From positions 2,281,725 to 2,345,724 of the forward strand of contig NZ_KB905378.1 in assembly GCF_000379085.1 (NCBI RefSeq): a stretch of DNA of 64,000 nucleotides. Direction: 5' to 3'. A program made the position numbers and the translations under genes. This stretch comes from Halomicrobium katesii DSM 19301. Its GTDB lineage: Archaea; Halobacteriota; Halobacteria; Halobacteriales; Haloarculaceae. The notes beneath the pieces are model-generated. The model did not search any database and had not been told where the DNA came from. It saw only the letters and a list, made by a program, of their open reading frames with translations. The first letter of the stretch is position 1. Every line of letters begins with the position of its first letter. Of the stretch, positions 29,802 through 43,141 are shown piece by piece.

Positions 29802-31013
29802 ATGCTCGCCCGCAGCGACACGACAGTCAGAGATCCCCGGTACCTCCGGCGACACGCGCTCTCCGTGCTCGAGTTCTACCACCAGCGGTCCGTCGACACG
29901 ACCCACGGCGGGTTCGTCCCACAGATCAGCGACCGCGACGGCACCGTCTACGACGCTCGCGCCAAGCTCCTGCCGGCCACCGCCCGCTTCGTGTTCAACT
30001 ACAGCGTCGGCGCGCTCCTCGATGGCCCCCACTACTGCGAGGAGATGGCTGCACACGGCATTCGTCACCTCGAACGACACCACCGCGACGACCGCCACGG
30101 CGGATACGTCTGGCAGCTGGACGGACAGGACGTGGCCGACGGCGGCAAGCGGTGTTACGGCCACGCGTTCGTCCTCCTCGCGTACGCGACGGCTGCACGT
30201 GCCGGCGTCCCGGGTGCCCGCGAACGGATCGAACCCGCGTACGCGCTGCTCGACGAGCACTTCTGGGAGGACGAGCACGGCCGCTGTCGCGTCGAACTCG
30301 ACCGCGACTGGTCCGGCACGAGCGACTACCGCGGCCAGAACGCCAACATGCACACCTGCGAGGCGCTGTTGGCCGCCTACGAGGCCACCGGGACCGAGGA
30401 GTACCTCGACCGCGCCGCTCGCATCGCCGAGGGGCTGGCTCGCGACCTCGCCGACGAGGGCGACGGCCTGCTGTGGGAGCACTACACGAGCGAGTGGGAC
30501 CACGACTGGGCGTACAACCGCGACAAGCCGGGCGACCTCTTCCGACCGTGGGGGTACCAGCCGGGGCACCTGCTGGAGTGGAGCAAGCTCCTCCTGATAC
30601 TGGCTCGCCACCGCGACGCTCCGTGGTTCGCCGACCGCGCCGTTCGCTTCTTCGATGCCGCCGTCGAGAACGGCTGGGACGACGACCGCGGCGGCTTCGT
30701 CTACAACTTCGACCGGGACGGCGACCCGCTCGTCGAGAACAAGTACTACTGGCCGCTGTGTGAGGGTATCGGCGCGACCGCACTGCTGGCCGACCGCTTC
30801 GACGACGACCGGTATCGAGCGTGGTACGACCAGATCTGGAACTACGCGCTGGACCACGCGGTCAACGACCGCTACGGGAACTGGTACTTCCAGTTGACGC
30901 CCGACAACGAGGTCGCGACCGACGCAATCGACGACACGCCAGAGGTCAAAGTCGGCTACCACCAGCTCAACGCCATCTACGAGACGCTGCGAGCCGACGG
31001 CTTCGCCGAGTGA
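29802..31013 (+). CDS. N-acylglucosamine 2-epimerase / cellobiose-2-epimerase family protein (AGE superfamily)
   Basis: This 403-residue (alpha/alpha)6-barrel protein has the conserved RPWGYQPGHLLEWSKLLLIL near residue 247 and a second His near the C-terminus (KVGYHQLNAIYETLR), both part of the epimerase active site in this superfamily. GKRCYGHAFVLLAYATA near residue 117 and GQNANMHTCEALLAAYEAT near 180 complete the pocket. Substrates known in the superfamily include mannose, glucose and N-acetylglucosamine; the substrate here is not decidable. CTTATTAC at 29769-29776 is a likely TATA box. It is followed convergently by an oxidoreductase gene. Confidence 0.86.
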   Translation: MLARSDTTVRDPRYLRRHALSVLEFYHQRSVDTTHGGFVPQISDRDGTVYDARAKLLPATARFVFNYSVGALLDGPHYCEEMAAHGIRHLERHHRDDRHGGYVWQLDGQDVADGGKRCYGHAFVLLAYATAARAGVPGARERIEPAYALLDEHFWEDEHGRCRVELDRDWSGTSDYRGQNANMHTCEALLAAYEATGTEEYLDRAARIAEGLARDLADEGDGLLWEHYTSEWDHDWAYNRDKPGDLFRPWGYQPGHLLEWSKLLLILARHRDAPWFADRAVRFFDAAVENGWDDDRGGFVYNFDRDGDPLVENKYYWPLCEGIGATALLADRFDDDRYRAWYDQIWNYALDHAVNDRYGNWYFQLTPDNEVATDAIDDTPEVKVGYHQLNAIYETLRADGFAE

Positions 31014-31016
31014 ACC

Positions 31017-32063
31017 CTACCCGAACCCTTCGTAGTCCATGTGTGTCTCGGGGACGCCGACCGACCGTGCCGTCCGGACGAGCGTCTCGACCATGGCGCT
31101 GATCCCACAGGCGTACAGGTCGAGGTCGTCGGGGTCGAGCCGAGCCTGCGTCTCCACGGGCTCTGCCTCGACGTACCGCTGCATCGACCGCGGAACCGAC
31201 GTGCGATCGACCGCCTCCCCGTCGAGGTACTTCGCGAACACCCGCTGGACGTAGTCGACTTCGCCGGTCCAGTCGCTCAGGAGCGGCTCCCGCGTCAGCG
31301 TCGGAACGAAGTGAAACCGCTCGTGGTCCTCGGCCAGCGACTCGAACCACTCGCGATACGGTAGGTCGTCGCGCCACGCACAGCCGAGAAACAGCCACAC
31401 GTCCCGCTCCGTGCCTCGATAGGTGTCTTGCCCGGTCGCGAAGAGGTGTTCGATCATACTGCGAAACGGAGCGACGCCGGTGCCGGTCGCGAGAAAGACC
31501 ACGTCCCGGCTGGAGGGGTTCGAGAGGGCCATCTCGCCGTAGGGACCGCGGACGACCACCTCGTCGCCTTCCTCGACGTGGACGAACAGTTCGCTGGTGA
31601 GCCGTCCGCCGGGCACACGCCGGATACAGAACTCCAGTTCGTGCTCCGCTGGCGTGTTCGCGAGCGAGTACGCCCGCGGCGTGTCGCCGCTGCGCAGCGT
31701 GACGTACTGCCCCGGCTCGAAGTCCAGTTCCGTGTCGGGATCGACGCGCAGTCGCAGCAGCGACGGATACGGACGTTCGAACCGATCGGCGAGGTCTCGC
31801 ACGGCTCCGATCCGTCGGCGCGACGCGCCCTCGGCACGCAACGCCTTGTACAGTCCCGGCCAGTCGACATCGGAGCCGCTGCGAAAGTCAGCGAACTGGC
31901 AGTCGACGCCCGCGGCCGCTACCTCCCGCCGCACGGCGCTACGGACTTCGCCGTTCCGGCTCCGGTCCAGTGGCTCGACGAGCGTCACGTGCCCCTCGTC
32001 GGTGACGAGCGGGTGAGCGGCCAGCCGTTCGTGTTTGCTCTTGTGGCGCGGAACCTCTGGCAT
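31017..32063 (-). CDS. FAD/NAD(P)-binding oxidoreductase of the ferredoxin-NADP reductase type, with haloarchaeal N-terminal extension
   Basis: Residues about 110-348 form a ferredoxin-reductase-like module: FEPGQYVTL and PRAYSLANTP (FAD), GPYGEM, FLATGTGVAPFRSMIEHL (NAD(P)), FLGCAWRDDLPY and a C-terminal LYACGISAMVETLV. It ends with an aromatic residue followed by Gly (MDYEGFG), as in plant-type reductases. The first 100 residues are not recognised and have no iron-sulfur cysteine pattern, so a separate electron-carrier partner is expected. Which partner and pathway are unknown. Confidence 0.8.
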   Translation of the reverse strand: MPEVPRHKSKHERLAAHPLVTDEGHVTLVEPLDRSRNGEVRSAVRREVAAAGVDCQFADFRSGSDVDWPGLYKALRAEGASRRRIGAVRDLADRFERPYPSLLRLRVDPDTELDFEPGQYVTLRSGDTPRAYSLANTPAEHELEFCIRRVPGGRLTSELFVHVEEGDEVVVRGPYGEMALSNPSSRDVVFLATGTGVAPFRSMIEHLFATGQDTYRGTERDVWLFLGCAWRDDLPYREWFESLAEDHERFHFVPTLTREPLLSDWTGEVDYVQRVFAKYLDGEAVDRTSVPRSMQRYVEAEPVETQARLDPDDLDLYACGISAMVETLVRTARSVGVPETHMDYEGFG

Positions 32064-32154
32064 TCGTTTCCCCCTCGTAGCGCAGCGACTTCATACCACG
32101 CTTTTTTGTACCAGAATATTCGACAAAAGATGGCGTTGCCTAGCGGCCCGCGTG

Positions 32155-34614
32155 CTACTCGTCGTTTTCGACCTCGGCGGGCACTACCGTCACGCTCGCC
32201 ACGTTGTCCGCCCCGTCGAGTGCCATGATCTTGACGCCCTTCGTGTTGCGGCCGACCTGTGACACGTCGCCCGCGGGGATGCGCATGATCTGGCCGCTCT
32301 CGCTCATGATGACGAGGTGGTCGTCCTCGCGGACCGCCTTCGCCGTCGCGACGCGGCCGTTGCGGTCGTCGGTCTTGATGTCGATCAGGCCCTTGCCGTA
32401 GCGGGACTGTTTGCTGTACTCGGCGAGCAGCGTGCGCTTCCCGTACCCGTTCTCGGTGACGGTCAGGAGTGCGCGGTCGTCGTGGTCGTCCGTCGCGACC
32501 ATCGCGGCCACCCTGTCGCCGTCTTGCAGGTCGATCCCGCGGACACCGCGGGCCGAGCGTCCCATCTCGCGGACCTCCGACTCGTCGAAGCGGATCGTCA
32601 TCCCGCCCTCGGTGGCGACGACCAGATCGCCGCTGTCGTCGGTGACCTCCACGTCGACCAGTGCGTCGCCGTCTTCGAGCTTCGCGGCGATGATCCCCGT
32701 CGAGAGGATGTTCTCGAACTCGTCGACGCAGGTGCGCTTGACGTAGCCGTTGCGAGTGACCATCGTCAGGCACTCGTCTTCCTCGAAGTCGTCCGTCGAG
32801 ACCACGGCGGTGATCTCCTCGTCGTCGCCGAGGTCGATGATGTTGACCGCCGACTTGCCCCTGGCGGTGCGGGACATCTCCGGAATCTCGTAGGTCTTCA
32901 GGCGATAGACCTGTCCCTGATTGGTGAAACAGAGCAGGTAGTCGTGGCTGTTCGCCCGGAAGACCTTCGAGACGCGGTCGCCGTCCTTGGGGTCCGAGCC
33001 GATGATCCCCTTGCCGCCCCGGTTCTGGGCGTCGAAGGCGTCGACGGGCATCCGCTTGATGTAGTCGTCTTCCGTGATGACGACGACGCAGTCTTCCTCG
33101 GGGATGAGATCCTCGTGAGTGACCTCGCCCTCGGCTTCGAGGATCGAGGTCTTGCGGTCGTCGTCGTACTCCGCTTTGATCTCGCGGAGCTCGTCTTTGA
33201 TGACCGTCAGCAGTTCGTCCTCGGAGTCGAGGATCGTCTGGAGCCGTTCGATCCGGGCCTGTACGTCCTCGTACTCCGACTCGATCTCCGCGGTCTCCAT
33301 CGACGTGAGCGAGCCAAGCTGCATCCGGACGATGTGGGCCGCCTGTTCCTCGGAGAAGTCGAACTGGCTCCGTAGCTCGGTGCGCGCCTCGTCGCGGTCC
33401 TCCGAGTCCTGGATCAGCTCGACCACGTCGTCGACGTTTTGCAGCGCCTTCAGGCGACCTTCGAGGATGTGTGCGCGGTCCTGGGCCTCGTCGAGTTCGA
33501 ACTGCGAGCGCCGACGCACGACCTCCTTTCGATGCGCGACGTAGTGTTCGAGCGTCTCCTTGAGCGTGAGCACGCGGGGCTCGTCGTCGACTAAGGCGAG
33601 GTTGATGACGCCGAAGGTCGATTCGAGGTGGCTCTCCAAGAGCTGGTTCTCGACCACGTCGACGTTCGCGCCGCGCTTGAGCTCGACGACGATGCGGACG
33701 CCGTTGCGGTCCGACTCGTCGCGGAGGTCCGCGATCCCCTCGATGACGCCCTCGTTGACGTCTTCGGCGATCCGCTCGACCATCCGGGCCTTGTTCTCCT
33801 GGTACGGGATCTCGGTGACGACGATCCGGTTCTCCTCGGGATCGACCTCGTAGTCCGCCCGGACGCGGAGGCGACCGCGCCCCGTCGCGTACGCCGAGTA
33901 GATGGCGTCCTTGCCGACGATGTTGCCGCCGGTCGGGAAGTCCGGCCCCTTGACGTGGTCCATCAGGTCCTCGACCTCGCAGTCGGGGTTGTCGATGAGG
34001 TGGACCGTCGCGTCGATCACCTCGCCGAGGTTGTGGGGCGGGATGTTCGTCGACATCCCGACGGCGATTCCCGAGGAACCGTTGACCAGCAGGTTCGGCA
34101 TCGCCGACGGCAGGACCTCCGGCTCCCGGAGTCGGTCGTCGTAGTTCGACTGGAAGTCGACGGTGTCTTTCTCGATGTCGTCGAGCAACTCCTCGGAGAT
34201 CGGCGACATCCGGGCCTCGGTGTAGCGCATCGCGGCCGCGGGGTCGCCGTCCATTGAACCGAAGTTCCCCTGTCCGTCCACGAGCGGGTACCGCATCGAG
34301 AACGGCTGGGCCATCCGGACGAGTGTGTCGTAGATCGCGCTGTCCCCGTGGGGGTGGTAATCACCCATCGTCTCCCCGACGATCGAGGAGGACTTGCGGT
34401 GAGCCGAGCGCGACGAGACGCCCATCTCGTGCATCGCGTAGAGGATCCGGCGATGGACGGGCTTGAGCCCGTCGCGAACGTCCGGGAGCGCGCGACCGGC
34501 GATGACGCTCATCGCGTAGTCGATGTAGCTCTGTTCCATCTCGTCCTCGATGCGGACGCGGTCGACGCGCGATGCCGCCTGCGGATCGTCGGGGTCAGGT
34601 GCTTCAGAACTCAT
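32155..34614 (-). CDS. gyrA: DNA gyrase subunit A
   Basis: This 819-residue subunit cuts and rejoins DNA for supercoiling with GyrB. The catalytic tyrosine is Tyr131 ([11 protein letters not shown]). The quinolone-pocket region [19 protein letters not shown] carries Ser92 and Asp96, the sensitive-type residues in E. coli numbering 83/87. [15 protein letters not shown] and the coiled-coil and GyrA-box region follow (QNRGGKGI near residue 530), and six beta-pinwheel repeats make up the C-terminus. It follows gyrB by one base and is transcribed with it. Confidence 0.97.
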   Translation of the reverse strand: MSSEAPDPDDPQAASRVDRVRIEDEMEQSYIDYAMSVIAGRALPDVRDGLKPVHRRILYAMHEMGVSSRSAHRKSSSIVGETMGDYHPHGDSAIYDTLVRMAQPFSMRYPLVDGQGNFGSMDGDPAAAMRYTEARMSPISEELLDDIEKDTVDFQSNYDDRLREPEVLPSAMPNLLVNGSSGIAVGMSTNIPPHNLGEVIDATVHLIDNPDCEVEDLMDHVKGPDFPTGGNIVGKDAIYSAYATGRGRLRVRADYEVDPEENRIVVTEIPYQENKARMVERIAEDVNEGVIEGIADLRDESDRNGVRIVVELKRGANVDVVENQLLESHLESTFGVINLALVDDEPRVLTLKETLEHYVAHRKEVVRRRSQFELDEAQDRAHILEGRLKALQNVDDVVELIQDSEDRDEARTELRSQFDFSEEQAAHIVRMQLGSLTSMETAEIESEYEDVQARIERLQTILDSEDELLTVIKDELREIKAEYDDDRKTSILEAEGEVTHEDLIPEEDCVVVITEDDYIKRMPVDAFDAQNRGGKGIIGSDPKDGDRVSKVFRANSHDYLLCFTNQGQVYRLKTYEIPEMSRTARGKSAVNIIDLGDDEEITAVVSTDDFEEDECLTMVTRNGYVKRTCVDEFENILSTGIIAAKLEDGDALVDVEVTDDSGDLVVATEGGMTIRFDESEVREMGRSARGVRGIDLQDGDRVAAMVATDDHDDRALLTVTENGYGKRTLLAEYSKQSRYGKGLIDIKTDDRNGRVATAKAVREDDHLVIMSESGQIMRIPAGDVSQVGRNTKGVKIMALDGADNVASVTVVPAEVENDE

Positions 34615-34615
34615 G

Positions 34616-36619
<2,004 letters not shown>

Positions 36620-36648
36620 TCAGTTCCCGTCCGGTCGTTCGAGCGAGA

Positions 36649-39072
36649 TCACGCCCCGTCGCTCGACCGGCCGGTCGCCGCTTCGCTCGGCTGTCCGCTG
36701 TCGCTGTGGCCGCCGGCGGCGTCCGCCTCCGTCTCGAAGGACTCGACCAGTTCCTTGAGGTCGCTGGCCCGACCTGAGAGCGTTCTGATGTTCTCTGTGA
36801 CCTCCGTGATCGAGGCGGTCTGTTCCTCCGCGGAGGCCGCGACGTTCTCGGTCTGTGCGCTCGTCTGTTCGCTGATCGAACCGACTTCGTCGACCATCGC
36901 GACGACCTCCTCCGTCGACGCCGCCTGCTCCGTCGTCGCGTCGCTGATCGACTGGATGCCGGCGTTGGTCTCCTCGACCTGTTCGACGATCTCGTCGAGG
37001 GCCTCGGTGGCCTCCCTGATCGTCTCCTGTCCGGTGTCGACCCGTGCGCCCATCTCGCGCATGTCCACGACGGTCTCGTCGGTCACCGACTGGATCTCGG
37101 TGATCATCGAGTCGATGTCGTCGGTCGCCTCCTGGGTCTGGGCCGCCAGCTCTTTGATCTCGTCGGCGACGACGCCGAACCCTTCGCCGGCCTCGCCGGC
37201 TCGGCTGGCCTCGATGGAGGCGTTCAGTGCCAGCATGTTCGTCTGGTCGGCGATCTCGTCGATGAGCGTCACCACCTCGCCGATCCGTTCGACCTCGGTG
37301 GCGAGGGTCTCGACTTGCTCGATCGTCTCGGTCGCCTTCTCCTCGATGGCCTCGATCTCTGCGGTCGCTTCCTGGCCGTACTCGCGTCCCTGTGCCCCGG
37401 TCTCGGAGGCCTGTTCGGCCTTGGTCGCGATCTCGTCGGTCGAGGACGTGATCTCCTCGATCGTCGCAGAGAGGTCCGTCATCTCGTCTGTCACCTGCTG
37501 GATGTTCTCGTTTTGCTGTTCGGCTCCGCTGGAGATCTCCTGAATCGTCTCGGCGACCTGTTCGCTCGCGGTCCGTACTTCGTTCGCGCTCGCGGAGATC
37601 TGTTCGCTCGAACCGTCGACGTCGCGTGCGAAGCGCTCGATCTCGACGACGGTCTGCTCCAGTTCCGCGATCATCTCGTTGGACGCCTCTGCGATGTCTT
37701 GCATCGCGTCGTTGTCGATGTCCGTGTCGAGTCGCTGGGTCAGGTCCCCGTCTGCGGCCCGAGCCATCACCGTTCCGAACGCCGCCGCTTGCTGTTCGAG
37801 GCTGTCTGCCAGGGCCTCGGCGTCCTGTTTGGCGACTTCCGCCTCGCTGCGGGCCGTCTCGAGGTCGTCGATGAACGTCTCCAGATCCGTCTGCATCGCG
37901 TCGAGGGAGTCGCCGAGCCGGCCGGGCACCGGCTCGTCGAGGACGGCAGCGTCGAAGTCCTGGCGCGACAGCGCGTCGGCCTGGTCGGCGACTGTCTGGA
38001 GGTACGACCTGATGTCCCGAAACGCTGCCCGGACCTGTCCGACCTCGTCGACCCGTCCGCCGTCGGCGATCTCGATGTCCAGGTCCCCGTTTGCGAGCGC
38101 GGTCGCCTGTGTCGAGAGCTCCTGCATCGAGCGCATCGGCCCCTGTCGCACCATCACGCCCAGCACGACCAGCCCGACCAGCGCCGACCCGATCAGGAGG
38201 AAGACGTTCTGCTCGACCTGCTGGCGGACCACGAGTGCCGACGACTTGGGCGCTTTCTTTATCACGACCCAGTTCGAGTCGCCGCCGACGGCCGTGTACG
38301 CGACCACCGACTCCGAGGTCAGGAGCGTCCCGTTGGGGTTGTTGTCGACGGCGGTCCTGATCTCGTCCGCGTTCGAGCCGCCGTACTGCGCGAGGATGGC
38401 GTCCTCGTCGCGATCCAGTAGCACGTCGCCAGTTCCCCGGCCGATGATCGTCGTCCGCGTTCCGTCGACGGAGCTGCGGAACCGTTCGGCCCGCTCGCTC
38501 ATTCTGATCTTCATGATCAGCGCGTACTCCGTCTCCGGCACCGGCGAGATCAGCGCCATCGAGGGGGAGCCGGCGCGGTCGGCGTACACCCACGACTGGA
38601 TGACCGTCTCCGGTCCGTCGAAGGACAGTTCGTCGTAGCTCGTTTCCTGTGGCCAGACGATCGCCGTCTCGGTCACGCTGGCCCCTTCGAGATCGTCGTT
38701 CGTACTCGCCTCGATCGTTCGATCCTCGCGGTTGAGGTAGTGCAGTGCCACGACCTCGCTGGGGAGCTGTTCGAGTTCGCCGCTGAGCGCACGCCGCGCC
38801 TCGTCGCTGTCGGTCGTCGCGAGCGCCCGTTGCTTCGAGAGGGTTCTGACGGTGTTTTGCTGGGTGTCGACCCACTGCTTGACGGCGTCGCCCTCCAGCT
38901 CTGCGTTCGCCAGGAGGTTCTGGCGTTGCTGATCGCTCACGTCTTCTGAAACCTGTGTTGCGGTGTAGAATCCGATGCTCGCGACGAGCAGCAGAATCAC
39001 CAGTGCGACGAGCCCGAACTTGCGCGTGTAACTCCGCCGGACGGACTGTGGAAGCCAGTTCTCAATACTCAT
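36649..39072 (-). CDS. Membrane-bound methyl-accepting chemotaxis transducer (Htr)
   Basis: This 807-residue sensor has transmembrane helices near residues 20-41 ([19 protein letters not shown]) and 283-300 ([20 protein letters not shown]), enclosing an extracytoplasmic domain of about 240 residues with a Cache-like layout. Two HAMP-like regions follow (about 300-355 and 430-480), and a long coiled-coil signalling domain contains [20 protein letters not shown] with the [18 protein letters not shown] tip. Glutamate/glutamine pairs in the flanking helices are likely methylation sites. The ligand is unknown. The start at 39072 is 60-70 nt below a CTTTTTATC box (coding strand), so the mRNA probably has a leader. 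Confidence 0.9.
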   Translation of the reverse strand: MSIENWLPQSVRRSYTRKFGLVALVILLLVASIGFYTATQVSEDVSDQQRQNLLANAELEGDAVKQWVDTQQNTVRTLSKQRALATTDSDEARRALSGELEQLPSEVVALHYLNREDRTIEASTNDDLEGASVTETAIVWPQETSYDELSFDGPETVIQSWVYADRAGSPSMALISPVPETEYALIMKIRMSERAERFRSSVDGTRTTIIGRGTGDVLLDRDEDAILAQYGGSNADEIRTAVDNNPNGTLLTSESVVAYTAVGGDSNWVVIKKAPKSSALVVRQQVEQNVFLLIGSALVGLVVLGVMVRQGPMRSMQELSTQATALANGDLDIEIADGGRVDEVGQVRAAFRDIRSYLQTVADQADALSRQDFDAAVLDEPVPGRLGDSLDAMQTDLETFIDDLETARSEAEVAKQDAEALADSLEQQAAAFGTVMARAADGDLTQRLDTDIDNDAMQDIAEASNEMIAELEQTVVEIERFARDVDGSSEQISASANEVRTASEQVAETIQEISSGAEQQNENIQQVTDEMTDLSATIEEITSSTDEIATKAEQASETGAQGREYGQEATAEIEAIEEKATETIEQVETLATEVERIGEVVTLIDEIADQTNMLALNASIEASRAGEAGEGFGVVADEIKELAAQTQEATDDIDSMITEIQSVTDETVVDMREMGARVDTGQETIREATEALDEIVEQVEETNAGIQSISDATTEQAASTEEVVAMVDEVGSISEQTSAQTENVAASAEEQTASITEVTENIRTLSGRASDLKELVESFETEADAAGGHSDSGQPSEAATGRSSDGA

Positions 39073-39240
39073 AATAAATTTCCTTTGGGTTTCTCTTCGT
39101 TGCTGCGATACTGCTTCTCTGTAATGCACAGATAAAAAGACAACTGGCGAGTTATCAGGACAAATATCCGGGAAAGACAGCACCGATCAATACCGGTGGC
39201 GTCGCGCCGCCGTGACCACTTTCACTCCGGTGGCGAACAC

Positions 39241-39267
39241 CTTATAACGCGCCCGCTGATACGTATC
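39241..39267 (+). promoter_or_regulatory. top6B promoter: TATA box plus GATACGTATC palindrome
   Basis: CTTATAAC at 39241-39248 is a TATA box, 27-34 nt before the ATG at 39275. The 10-bp palindrome GATACGTATC at 39258-39267 lies between the TATA box and the start codon. Confidence 0.55.
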
Positions 39268-39274
39268 GCCACGA

Positions 39275-41701
39275 ATGACCTCGTATCAGTCTCGCCTCGG
39301 GGAAGGAGAGGGGATCGCCGACGAGCTGGCCGAGAGCCAGCGATCCATCTCCATCGCCGAGTTCTTCGAAAAGAACAGGCAGATGCTCGGGTTCGACTCG
39401 GGGGCCAAGGCGCTCGTCACGGCCGTCAAGGAGGCGGTCGACAACGCGCTCGACGCCTGTGAGGAGGCCGGGATCACCCCCGACATCTACGTCGAGATTC
39501 AGGAAGCCGGAGACTACTACCGGCTCATCGTCGAAGACAACGGCCCCGGTATCACCCGAGAACAGATCCCCAACATCTTCGGGAAGCTGCTCTACGGTTC
39601 GCGCTTTCACAAGCGCGAGCAGAACCGGGGCCAGCAGGGGATCGGTATCTCGGCGGCCGTCCTCCACTCCCAGAAGACCAGCGGCAAGCCGGCGAAGATC
39701 ACCAGCCGGACCGAGCAGCACGCAGACGCCCAGTACTTCGAGCTGATCGTCGACACGGACGCCAACGAACCCGAGATCAGCGTCGAGGACACGACGACCT
39801 GGGAACGGCCCCACGGCACCCGCATCGAACTGGAGATGGAGGCGAACATGCGGGCCCGCCAGCAGCTCCACGACTACATCAAGCACACGGCGGTGGTCAA
39901 CCCTCACGCCCGCATCGAACTCGTCGAGCCCAAGGAACACCTCAAGTACGAACGGACGACCGACCAGCTCCCCGACGAGACCGAGGAGATCCGTCCCCAC
40001 CCCCACGGCGTCGAAATCGGGACGCTGCTGACGATGCTGGAGTCGACCGACTCGTACTCCGTCTCCGGGTTCATGCAGGGCGAGTTCACCCGCGTGGGCC
40101 AGAAGACCAGCGACGACGTCATCGCGAACTTCAACGACCGACACTACGGCCGCGAGATGACGTGGTACGGGCCCCAGAGCTACGAGGACAGCGTTGTCTC
40201 GACGGGACAACGAGATGGAGACGGCGAAGCCGTCGAAATGGACGTCGCGAGAGCGGTCCAGCAGGCCGTCTCGAACAAGGGCAAAGACGCCACCGCGGAG
40301 TTCGCCGACGCGGTCGCCAGCGCCGTCTCGGAGACCGGCCGGGTCGCTCACGGTCGCCTCGAAGCGATCGTCGACGACCACGCCGACCGGATCGAGGACG
40401 ACTACGAGAAGACCTTCGGCACGACCGTCCGCGAGGCCGCCATCGAGGCGGCGTGGGGCGAGATCACCGCCGATCGAACGCCCGATGTGTACGAACTCGT
40501 CGACGACGTGACGACGACACGCAAGGACGACGCCGCCGTGCAGGGCATCGCCGAGCGCATCGCCGACAAGTTCGACGATGACGGACCCAACCGCGTCACG
40601 TACGCAGCGCTCGAAGACTACGTCGACCGCGCGGCGGAGATGACCGAGGACATGGACGACGCGACCTTCGGCGAGACCGCCCGCAAGAAGATCGTCGACG
40701 CCCTCTGGGAGGTCGCCGCGCCGGTCTCCGACGATCCGCCCAACGTCGGCGAGATCGCCGACGATCGGGACACCACCAGCGACCTGCTGGAGGCGATGCG
40801 CGAGACCGACATCATCGCGCCGCCGACGGACTGTCTCGCGCCGATCACCGCCGAACTCGTCGAGGCCGGGCTGAAAAAGGAGTTCGACGCCGATTTCTTC
40901 GCCGCCTCCACCCGAGACGCCTCGGTCCACGGCGGCGACCCGTTCATCGTCGAGGCCGGCATCGCCTACGGCGGCGACATCGAACACGATCAGGCGCAGG
41001 TGATGCGCTTTGCCAACCGCGTCCCGCTCGTGTACCAGCGCGGTGCGTGCGCGACGACCGACGTGGTCAAGTCCATCAACTGGCGCAACTACGGCCTCGA
41101 CCAGCCGGGGGGTAGCGGCATCCCCAACGACGCCGCGGTCGTCATGGTCCACATCGCCTCGACGAACGTCCCCTTCACCAGCGAGTCCAAGGACGCCGTC
41201 GCCAACATCCCGGAGATCGAGTCCGAGATCGAGCTGGCGATCCGCGAGGCCGCACGGGAGCTAAAGAGCTACCTCAACAAGCGCCGGTCGATGCAAAAGC
41301 GCCGGAAGAAAGAGAACAAGCTCGCGACGATCCTCCCCGAGATGGCCGAGAAGCTCGCGACGGTGACGGGCAACGAGCGACTGGACATCGACGACTCGAT
41401 GGCCCGCATCATGAACAACGTCCTCGTCGAGCGCGAGGTCGAGGGCGACACGGTCCGGGTCGTCGTCGAGAACAACGACGACACCAACGCCGACATCGAC
41501 CTGACGGACATCGTCACGGCCGAACCGCGGGCCACGAACGGCGCGAACGTCGTCGAGATGGACGGCGAGTGGTTCGTCAAGTGGCAGACCACCGTCACTG
41601 CCGGCGACGACGCAGTCCTGGAGTATCGGATCGACGGCGACGCCGAGTTCGACATCGCGGTCGACGGCGTCGAAGACGAGAAACTGACGGTGAACGCGTA
41701 A
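39275..41701 (+). CDS. top6B: DNA topoisomerase VI subunit B
   Basis: This 808-residue GHKL ATPase subunit of the type IIB topoisomerase pairs with Top6A to decatenate and relax DNA. The ATP site is visible: [54 protein letters not shown]. The linker and transducer region, with [19 protein letters not shown], follows. It is longer than most (about 530-650) because of a haloarchaea-typical insertion of about 200 acidic residues around residues 300-510. It precedes top6A by 3 bp and diverges from the chemoreceptor gene. Confidence 0.95.
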   Translation: MTSYQSRLGEGEGIADELAESQRSISIAEFFEKNRQMLGFDSGAKALVTAVKEAVDNALDACEEAGITPDIYVEIQEAGDYYRLIVEDNGPGITREQIPNIFGKLLYGSRFHKREQNRGQQGIGISAAVLHSQKTSGKPAKITSRTEQHADAQYFELIVDTDANEPEISVEDTTTWERPHGTRIELEMEANMRARQQLHDYIKHTAVVNPHARIELVEPKEHLKYERTTDQLPDETEEIRPHPHGVEIGTLLTMLESTDSYSVSGFMQGEFTRVGQKTSDDVIANFNDRHYGREMTWYGPQSYEDSVVSTGQRDGDGEAVEMDVARAVQQAVSNKGKDATAEFADAVASAVSETGRVAHGRLEAIVDDHADRIEDDYEKTFGTTVREAAIEAAWGEITADRTPDVYELVDDVTTTRKDDAAVQGIAERIADKFDDDGPNRVTYAALEDYVDRAAEMTEDMDDATFGETARKKIVDALWEVAAPVSDDPPNVGEIADDRDTTSDLLEAMRETDIIAPPTDCLAPITAELVEAGLKKEFDADFFAASTRDASVHGGDPFIVEAGIAYGGDIEHDQAQVMRFANRVPLVYQRGACATTDVVKSINWRNYGLDQPGGSGIPNDAAVVMVHIASTNVPFTSESKDAVANIPEIESEIELAIREAARELKSYLNKRRSMQKRRKKENKLATILPEMAEKLATVTGNERLDIDDSMARIMNNVLVEREVEGDTVRVVVENNDDTNADIDLTDIVTAEPRATNGANVVEMDGEWFVKWQTTVTAGDDAVLEYRIDGDAEFDIAVDGVEDEKLTVNA

Positions 41702-41704
41702 TCT

Positions 41705-42805
41705 ATGAGTACTGATAGCAACCTCAACGAGGCAGAAGCCCGCGAACAGCTGCTCGACCTCGCGGCGGACTTTTACGACCAGTTCGCCGACGGCGACGTG
41801 CCGACGATGCAGATCCCCACCCGGACGAAGTCCAACATCGAGTACGACGAGGACAAGGACGTGTGGGTGTACGGAGACCGCTCCTCGACGCGGTCGGCAA
41901 AGACCGTCTCCGGGGCTCAGAAGCTCCTGAAGGCGACCTACACCATCGACTTCCTCGCACAGCAACTCGAAGAGGACCGCTCGTCGACCCTGCGTGAACT
42001 GTACTACCTCTCGGAGTCGTGGGACCTCGACGAGGCCCAGTTCAACACCCAGGACGAGTCGAACAACCTCATCGAGGACTTGGAGATCGTCTCGGAGGTC
42101 AAACGCGAGGACTTCCACATGCGCCCAGAGGAGTCGGGCGCGAAGGTGATGGGACCGCTGCTGCTGCGCGAGCAGACCAGGCGGGGCGACCGCGAGATCC
42201 ACTGCCAGGACGACGTGGGCCAGGGCGGCTACCAGATCCCCAACAACCCGGACACCATCGAGTTCCTCGACAACGACGCCGACTTCGTCCTCTGTGTCGA
42301 GACCGGCGGGATGCGGGACCGACTCGTCGAGAACGGCTTCGACGACGAGTACGACTCGATCGTCGTCCACCTGGGCGGCCAGCCCGCCCGCGCGACCCGG
42401 CGACTGACCAAGCGACTCCACGACGAACTCGACCTGCCAGTCGTGGTCTTCACTGACGGCGACCCGTGGTCGTACCGCATCTACGGCTCGGTCGCCTACG
42501 GCTCGATCAAGTCGGCCCACCTCTCGGAGTACCTCGCGACGCCGGAAGCCCAGTTCATCGGCATCCGACCGGCGGACATCGTCGAGTACGACCTGCCGAC
42601 CGATCCGCTCTCGGACTCCGACATCAACGCCCTCGAATCGGAGCTGTCGGACCCGCGCTTCCAGACGGAGTTCTGGGAGGAACAGATCGAACTGCAACTC
42701 GACATCGGCAAGAAGTCCGAACAGCAGTCACTGGCCTCGCGGGGCCTCGACTTCGTGACCGACACGTACCTCCCCGAGCGCCTCGACGAGATGGGCGTGC
42801 TGTAG
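41705..42805 (+). CDS. top6A: DNA topoisomerase VI subunit A (Spo11 homologue)
   Basis: This 366-residue catalytic subunit makes the double-strand cut. The CAP-like domain has [13 protein letters not shown], where Tyr101 (the second Tyr) is the likely catalytic residue. The Toprim domain has [11 protein letters not shown] (Glu metal site) and [22 protein letters not shown] (Asp pair). It ends [12 protein letters not shown]. It is translated from the same mRNA as top6B. Size and motifs are canonical. Confidence 0.96.
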   Translation: MSTDSNLNEAEAREQLLDLAADFYDQFADGDVPTMQIPTRTKSNIEYDEDKDVWVYGDRSSTRSAKTVSGAQKLLKATYTIDFLAQQLEEDRSSTLRELYYLSESWDLDEAQFNTQDESNNLIEDLEIVSEVKREDFHMRPEESGAKVMGPLLLREQTRRGDREIHCQDDVGQGGYQIPNNPDTIEFLDNDADFVLCVETGGMRDRLVENGFDDEYDSIVVHLGGQPARATRRLTKRLHDELDLPVVVFTDGDPWSYRIYGSVAYGSIKSAHLSEYLATPEAQFIGIRPADIVEYDLPTDPLSDSDINALESELSDPRFQTEFWEEQIELQLDIGKKSEQQSLASRGLDFVTDTYLPERLDEMGVL

Positions 42806-42881
42806 GTCCGACACACCGACTATCCATTCTCGACCTGACGCTCGAAAGGCTGATGCAAGCGGGCGCGCTGTGACCTCGTAG

Positions 42882-43100
42882 ATGCCCTCTGACCGGTCGC
42901 TCTCCGGCCGCGTGAACGGGTGGATCGAGAACCGATCGCGCGGTGGCTACGCAGTGCTGACGGGTGTACTCACCGGAGGCGGTGTCTTCGTCGCCGGCCT
43001 GGTGATCGGCGGGGACCGTCTCTTCGTCGATGCGGTACTGATGGCGCTCACGATGACTGTCGGCTACTACGCGCTCGATCCGCGGAACTGGGCGAGATGA
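42882..43100 (+). CDS. Small two-helix membrane protein (72 aa)
   Basis: The 72-residue protein has two hydrophobic segments (AVLTGVLTGGGVFVAGLVIGG at about 24-44 and VDAVLMALTMTVGYYALDPR at about 49-66). The N-terminus is basic. No family is recognised with certainty. It follows top6A by 76 bp on the same strand and may be part of that transcript or independent. Confidence 0.55.
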   Translation: MPSDRSLSGRVNGWIENRSRGGYAVLTGVLTGGGVFVAGLVIGGDRLFVDAVLMALTMTVGYYALDPRNWAR

Positions 43101-43141
43101 TCTCGCCGCGTGAATCGACCGCGGTGGCCGTCTGGCCGCGA

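Noticed and set aside
36620..38875. Large Arg/Asp-rich minus-strand frame overlapping the chemoreceptor gene
   Set aside because: Same-strand frame shadow of the htr coding sequence; the receptor frame has HAMP and signalling-domain motifs.
40162..40581. Overlapping Arg-rich frames within top6B
   Set aside because: Out-of-frame shadows of the Top6B acidic insertion.
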